Below, one piece after another: positions 12,663 to 15,566 of a DNA stretch of 15,566 bases. The notes below the pieces were generated by a model. That model searched no databases. It was not told the origin of the DNA and worked only from the letters and a program-made list of their open reading frames with translations. The stretch comes from Micrococcaceae bacterium UBA7136 (GTDB lineage Bacteria > Actinomycetota > Actinomycetes > Actinomycetales > Micrococcaceae), in the NCBI GenBank assembly GCA_002492045.1, contig DKXC01000024.1, forward strand, positions 1-15,566. Reading direction: 5' to 3'. Numbering within the stretch: position 1 is the first letter of the stretch; each line of letters begins with the position of its first letter. The translations under genes were made by a program, and so were the position numbers.

Positions 12663-13804
12663 TGACAGCTCACACTCAAGAAAAAATTCCCCTGCTGACC
12701 CTGGGAACTGTCTTCCAACGACTAGGCCGCTCCTGGCGGCTACTACTGGCCCTGGTTCTGCTCTTTGGGCTAGCTGGTGGGGTTTACGGTGCCCTGACTC
12801 CGGCCAGCTACCAGGCTTCTAGCCGAATCCAGGTTATCCAGCCCTCAGCTATCGGTGAGATCCGACTGCCCACCTTAGACATGGATACGGAAGAGGCCCT
12901 GGCTGGTTCTCGGTCTGTCCTAGAGCAGGCGGCCCAGCAGCTCCCCCAGGAGGCCTCCCAGCTGCGCTCCATGATTGAGGTAGCCGGTCATTCCAACAGC
13001 ACCATTCTGGATGTTACAGCCACTGCTAGCGACCCCCAGCAGGCCGCCGATATTGCGAACCGGGTGGCCCAGGCCTACCTGGGCTACCGGAAGCAGGAAC
13101 TGACCGGACAGCTAGAAAGCTACCGGCAGACATCCTCTTCTTCCAGTAACCAGAAGGAGCTCTCCCTATCTGGAGGAAAGATCATCAGCCAGGCTCAGGC
13201 CCCCTCCAAGCCCTCTAATTTCTCCCCCCTCCAAACAGCCTTTATCGGTGCAGGGTTGGGTCTCCTGCTGGGCCTGCCCTTAGCCTATGCAGCTGACCGC
13301 TATGCCCGCCGCCTAGCCAGCCCCCAGCGCCTAGCCGATATTACGGCTTCCCCGGTGGCCCTGCTGGTCGAAGATGACCAGGATGAATCCCTCAGCCTGC
13401 TTCTGAGGCAATTGGGTCTGCCTCGGGGCCAGCTGGCGGAGGCCGGGCTGCGTGGTCTAACGGTTTATTCGCCTCAGCCGGAGCTGGCCCGCCACCTGGG
13501 CAGGCTCCTAGCTCACCAGCTTTCTCCCACCCCCCAGCTGCTTGATACTGCCCTCTACTCCTCAGCGTCCCCGGCAGAACTGGCCCAGGCTATTGAAAGC
13601 CAGCAGCCGCTGATTGTGACTGCCGGTCAGGGAAGTTCCCTCTCCCAGGCTCTACTGGCTGCTGACCAGACCGGAGCCCTCCTACTGGCCTTTGATGCTA
13701 CAAGCTCTGTTGCCCAGGTTCGCCGAATCCTGGCCAGCCTAACCCTAGACCGGCAGGTGAAGCTACTCTGTCTCTTCTATCGTCCTTCTTCTCAGAAAGG
13801 ATAG
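12662..13804 (+). CDS. Wzz-type chain-length protein with a degenerate kinase-like C-terminus
   Basis: This is a polysaccharide co-polymerase that would set polymer length. Of 380 residues, TM1 lies at about 25-43 and TM2 at about 190-211, preceded by the Pro-rich Wzz motif (Pro181, Pro184, Pro189). The extracytoplasmic part (about 45-188) is short and ends in a Ser-rich stretch. The cytoplasmic tail (about 228-375) follows the layout of a bacterial tyrosine kinase: TVYSPQPELARHLGRLLAH (267-285) sits where the P-loop would be, but the Gly-Lys-Ser/Thr signature is absent. QQPLIVTAG (314-322) replaces the Walker B strand and lacks its Asp. There is no Tyr cluster at the end. An active kinase is therefore not expected from this protein. 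The start at 12662 fits GGAAGGA at 12649-12655 and TAATG coupling; a longer reading from 12518 would be an unlikely overlap. Confidence 0.87.
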   Translation: MTAHTQEKIPLLTLGTVFQRLGRSWRLLLALVLLFGLAGGVYGALTPASYQASSRIQVIQPSAIGEIRLPTLDMDTEEALAGSRSVLEQAAQQLPQEASQLRSMIEVAGHSNSTILDVTATASDPQQAADIANRVAQAYLGYRKQELTGQLESYRQTSSSSSNQKELSLSGGKIISQAQAPSKPSNFSPLQTAFIGAGLGLLLGLPLAYAADRYARRLASPQRLADITASPVALLVEDDQDESLSLLLRQLGLPRGQLAEAGLRGLTVYSPQPELARHLGRLLAHQLSPTPQLLDTALYSSASPAELAQAIESQQPLIVTAGQGSSLSQALLAADQTGALLLAFDATSSVAQVRRILASLTLDRQVKLLCLFYRPSSQKG

Positions 13805-13812
13805 GTGCCTCC

Positions 13813-14262
13813 ATGAAGGTTTTTCTGACAGCTAGCGCAGGTGGCCATCTGGCCCAGCTCATTGCCCTAGACAAATTCTGGAAGGAACACGACCGGGTCT
13901 GGGCTACTTTTGACCTACCAGAGGTGCGGGCCGCCCTAGAAGGCGAACGCACCTACTGGGTTTACTTCCCCACAACCCGCAATATTCCCAATGCCATCCG
14001 CAACCTGGGGGTGGCTTGGAAGACCCTGCGCCGGGAGCGTCCAGATGTTTTGGTCTCGACCGGGGCGGCAGTGGCCCTGCCCTTCTTTCTGGTAGCTAAG
14101 GTCTTGGGGATCCGCACCGTTTTTATTGAATGCTATGACCGTATTACCCTGCCAACTTTGACCGGCCGGCTCTGCTACCCCCTCAGTGACCTCTTTGTGG
14201 TCCAGTGGGAGGAACAGAAGAAGGCCTTCCCGGAGGCCGTCAATATTGGTCATATTCTCTAG
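13813..14262 (+). CDS. pssD: PssD/Cps14F-like glycosyltransferase subunit (Alg14-like)
   Basis: The 149 residues match the Alg14-type membrane-associated subunit that recruits and activates its catalytic partner. Visible hallmarks are SAGGHLAQL (8-16), RPDVLVSTGAAVALP (76-90) and the hydrophobic stretch through FIE (91-106), which probably docks on the membrane. The partner is encoded 17 bp downstream. In known pairs such as Cps14F/Cps14G the complex adds the second sugar to the undecaprenyl-diphosphate-linked first sugar; applied here, this is inference from family. The start at 13813 follows the previous stop by 8 bp and has AGGTG at 13803-13807. Confidence 0.9.
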   Translation: MKVFLTASAGGHLAQLIALDKFWKEHDRVWATFDLPEVRAALEGERTYWVYFPTTRNIPNAIRNLGVAWKTLRRERPDVLVSTGAAVALPFFLVAKVLGIRTVFIECYDRITLPTLTGRLCYPLSDLFVVQWEEQKKAFPEAVNIGHIL

Positions 14263-14279
14263 CACAATCAGGAGCAAGC

Positions 14280-14870
14280 ATGACTGAACCACAGCTTAAT
14301 CCCCCCTATGACCTGGTGGTTTCACTGGGCACAGATCACCACCGTTTTGACCGACTGGTGGCCTGGGTAGAGACCTATCTGGAGGATAATCCCCAGGTCA
14401 CGGCCCTGATCCAGCACGGTTTTACAGCCCCGCCCCGTCTGGCCGACGGGGTGGAGAGGCTACCCCGCCAGCAGCTGCTGGAGCTCTACCAACAGGCCAG
14501 CGTGGTGCTGGTCCAGGGTGGGCCCGGCTCTATTCTGGATGCCCGGGAGGTAGGTGCCCTGCCCCTGTCTGTGCCCCGTCTTTCTCGGCTCAAAGAGGCT
14601 GTGGACGATCATCAGGTGGAGTTTGCCCGCATCATGGAGATTCACGGTGAGACCATGGTAGTGAGCAGTTCTGAGGATTTAGCCAACAAGCTGGACGCGG
14701 CCCTAGCTGACCCGGATTCGTTGAAGGGTAGCTACCGGGTTCCGGGCAGTGATAAGGCAGCCCAGCGTTTGCAGGGGCTGGTGGAGTCTGCCCTGGGCGG
14801 CCCTTGGAAGGGGCGACTCTCTGGGGTCTTCCTGCGGCGGATTGGGCAAGTTTTCAGGTGGAAAGCCTAG
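14280..14870 (+). CDS. pssE: PssE/Cps14G-like glycosyltransferase subunit (Alg13-like)
   Basis: The 196 residues form a single GT-B C-terminal-type (GT28) domain, the nucleotide-sugar-binding half of the split Alg13/Alg14-type enzyme. Key patterns are VVSLGTDHHRFDRL (13-26), VQGGPGSILDARE (78-90, the phosphate-binding loop, with Gly-Gly where many relatives have His-Gly or His-Ala) and the terminal DDHQ box (109-112). A basic, hydrophobic tail follows (about 170-196), possibly for membrane or partner contact. The start at 14280 is supported by AGGAG at 14270-14274, five bases upstream; the frame is open further upstream to 14205, but that would overlap pssD. It is the last gene of the operon. 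Confidence 0.9.
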   Translation: MTEPQLNPPYDLVVSLGTDHHRFDRLVAWVETYLEDNPQVTALIQHGFTAPPRLADGVERLPRQQLLELYQQASVVLVQGGPGSILDAREVGALPLSVPRLSRLKEAVDDHQVEFARIMEIHGETMVVSSSEDLANKLDAALADPDSLKGSYRVPGSDKAAQRLQGLVESALGGPWKGRLSGVFLRRIGQVFRWKA

Positions 14871-14882
14871 AATAGGTGGAGT

Positions 14883-14916
14883 GCCAGTTTCCCGGTTTTG
14901 GTGCTGGCTTTTTCTT
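14883..14916 (+). terminator. Probable terminator of the polysaccharide operon
   Basis: GCCAG (14883-14887) pairs with CTGGC (14904-14908), followed directly by TTTTTCTT. The stem is only 5 bp with a 16-nt loop, so it is weak, but the U-tract and the position 12 bp after the pssE stop fit. Some transcripts may read through into the DUF2505 gene. Confidence 0.5.
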
Positions 14917-14943
14917 CTATTCTCCTGCGAGAAAGGTGCCATG

Positions 14944-15450
14944 ATGGCTGTTGAAACTTCTACCACTATTAAGGCTGAGCTGGACCAGGTGGTTCGGGCC
15001 TTGGCTGACGAGAACTTCGCTCGTTTCTCTTCTGAGAAGGTTCGGGTGGCCTTTGAGTCCTTCCAGCTGGAGGGTGACCCTGCTGGGGCTTTTACCGCCA
15101 CTACCGTCCGCGGGGTTCCGGCTGACCGCATCCCCGATGCTGCTAAGAAGATTCCTGGTGTTTCTAACGGTATTTCTCTGACCCAGATTGACCGGGTTTC
15201 TGCTCCTGAGGCTGACGGTTCCCGCACCGTAATCAGCGAAATTTCTGTTAAGGGTATTCCGGTGACTGCCAAGGCCACCCAGAAGCTAACCCCTGCTGAT
15301 GGGTCCACCAACCTGCAGGCTAGCGGTGAGGTTTTCTGCTCTATTCCGCTGATTGGTAAGAAGATTGCGGCTGCTGCTGAACCTCAGATTAACCGGGTTT
15401 TCTCTGCCCTGGCCAGTGGTGCTGAGGAGTTCATTGCCCAGAACTACTAA
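14944..15450 (+). CDS. DUF2505 domain protein
   Basis: The 168-residue soluble protein resembles DUF2505, an actinobacterial family related to START/SRPBCC hydrophobic-ligand-binding folds. Support comes from overall length, an N-terminal helix followed by a RVAFESF strand, the VSNGISLTQIDRVSAPEADG stretch, and a final amphipathic helix after GKKIAAAAEPQINRVFSALASGAEEFI. No ligand or reaction is known. Start choice: GAAAGG at 14931-14936 is 7 bp from the ATG at 14944 and 4 bp from the one at 14941, so 14944 is preferred (14941 adds one Met). The gene uses many T-ending codons (GCT, TCT, GGT), unlike the GCC/CTG/CTA-rich operon before it, which suggests separate expression and perhaps a higher level. 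No clear promoter was identified in the 70 bp gap. Confidence 0.82.
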   Translation: MAVETSTTIKAELDQVVRALADENFARFSSEKVRVAFESFQLEGDPAGAFTATTVRGVPADRIPDAAKKIPGVSNGISLTQIDRVSAPEADGSRTVISEISVKGIPVTAKATQKLTPADGSTNLQASGEVFCSIPLIGKKIAAAAEPQINRVFSALASGAEEFIAQNY

Positions 15451-15460
15451 TGCTCATGTC

Positions 15461-15492
15461 GATTAGGCGAGCGCGAGTCTGTGAGCCTAATC
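15461..15492. repeat. Dispersed repeat element, right copy (stem-loop)
   Basis: GATTAGGC (15461-15468) and GCCTAATC (15485-15492) form a perfect 8-bp stem around a 16-nt loop, GAGCGCGAGTCTGTGA. The loop and the inner stem match the copy at 16-39 with 22 of 24 bases. It begins 10 bp after the DUF2505 stop codon, so it may act in transcript ending or stability; there is no U-tract on either side. The conserved loop argues against a simple terminator and for recognition of the sequence itself. Confidence 0.7.
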
Positions 15493-15566
15493 CAACTTCA
15501 TGAATAATCGTATCTGGAATAAGAGAAATCCCCTGACCACACTGAACTGCTCCCCGTTTGTTGGAC
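15493..15566. other. Unassigned end of window
   Basis: This is lower-GC sequence after the stem-loop. A minus-strand frame is open from the window edge to a TGA at 15498-15500 and would give a C-terminus ending in DFSYSRYDYS; if real, it is a convergent gene mostly outside the window. A plus-strand ATG at 15500 is also open to the edge but has no Shine-Dalgarno. Neither can be confirmed from about 70 bases. Confidence 0.2.

Noticed and set aside
14205..14279. Upstream extension of pssE
   Set aside because: It overlaps the end of pssD; the ATG at 14280 has AGGAG at the right distance and gives the usual N-terminus.
14749..14943. Upstream extension of the DUF2505 gene
   Set aside because: It overlaps pssE and runs through the terminator hairpin; GAAAGG before 14941/14944 marks the start.
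15500..15566. Plus-strand ATG open to the window edge
   Set aside because: There is no Shine-Dalgarno, codon use is atypical and it is too short to judge; the minus-strand frame ending at 15498 is equally open.
1..15566. CRISPR array, transposase, integrase, tRNA or rRNA genes
   Set aside because: None seen: no regularly spaced repeats with spacers, no DDE or recombinase motifs, and no tRNA cloverleaf recognised on either strand.

Overview
The window looks like a chromosome segment from a moderately high-GC actinomycete. The best guess is a member of the Micrococcaceae related to Rothia, but no rRNA or other decisive marker is present, so genus is inference. The reasons are an actinobacterial-style Mfd, the DUF2505 protein, the polysaccharide locus (GT2, O-antigen ligase, flippase, chain-length protein, PssD/PssE and a CDP-alcohol transferase), GTG starts and good Shine-Dalgarno sites. 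An oddity is the very high frequency of CTAG and of the Leu codon CTA.

Layout. Positions 1-110 hold one copy of a short dispersed repeat and a hairpin terminator, probably closing a gene left of the window. A small two-helix membrane protein follows (163-438, +). It ends at a bidirectional terminator shared with the convergent mfd gene (529-4146, -), the transcription-repair coupling factor. A 280-bp divergent region follows, with a likely extended -10 promoter for mfd and an 11-bp perfect tandem repeat over its probable transcription start.

The rest of the window is essentially one rightward operon of nine tightly packed genes (4427-14870) for a cell-surface or exported polysaccharide. In order they are: a membrane-anchored protein with a small C-terminal domain; a 996-residue secreted mosaic protein (fibrinogen-like YCD..GGGW domain, predicted seven-bladed propeller, FN3, Pro/Glu linker, C-terminal jelly-roll); a CDP-alcohol phosphotransferase; a GT2 glycosyltransferase; an O-antigen ligase/polymerase-type membrane protein; a Wzx-type flippase; a Wzz-type protein with an apparently dead kinase-like tail; and the two-part glycosyltransferase PssD/PssE (Alg14/Alg13-like). 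Overlapping ATGA and TAATG junctions indicate translational coupling. No priming phosphoglycosyltransferase and no active tyrosine kinase are present, so these would have to be encoded elsewhere. The operon probably ends at a hairpin at 14883-14916.

A separate DUF2505 gene (14944-15450, +) with a different codon style follows, then a second copy of the repeat seen at the left edge, here as a clean 8-bp stem with a conserved 16-nt loop.

The most interesting biology is the coupling of a fibrinogen-like/propeller secreted protein and a CDP-alcohol transferase to a compact Wzx/Wzy-type pathway whose chain-length protein has kept the shape of a tyrosine-kinase domain but lost its P-loop.
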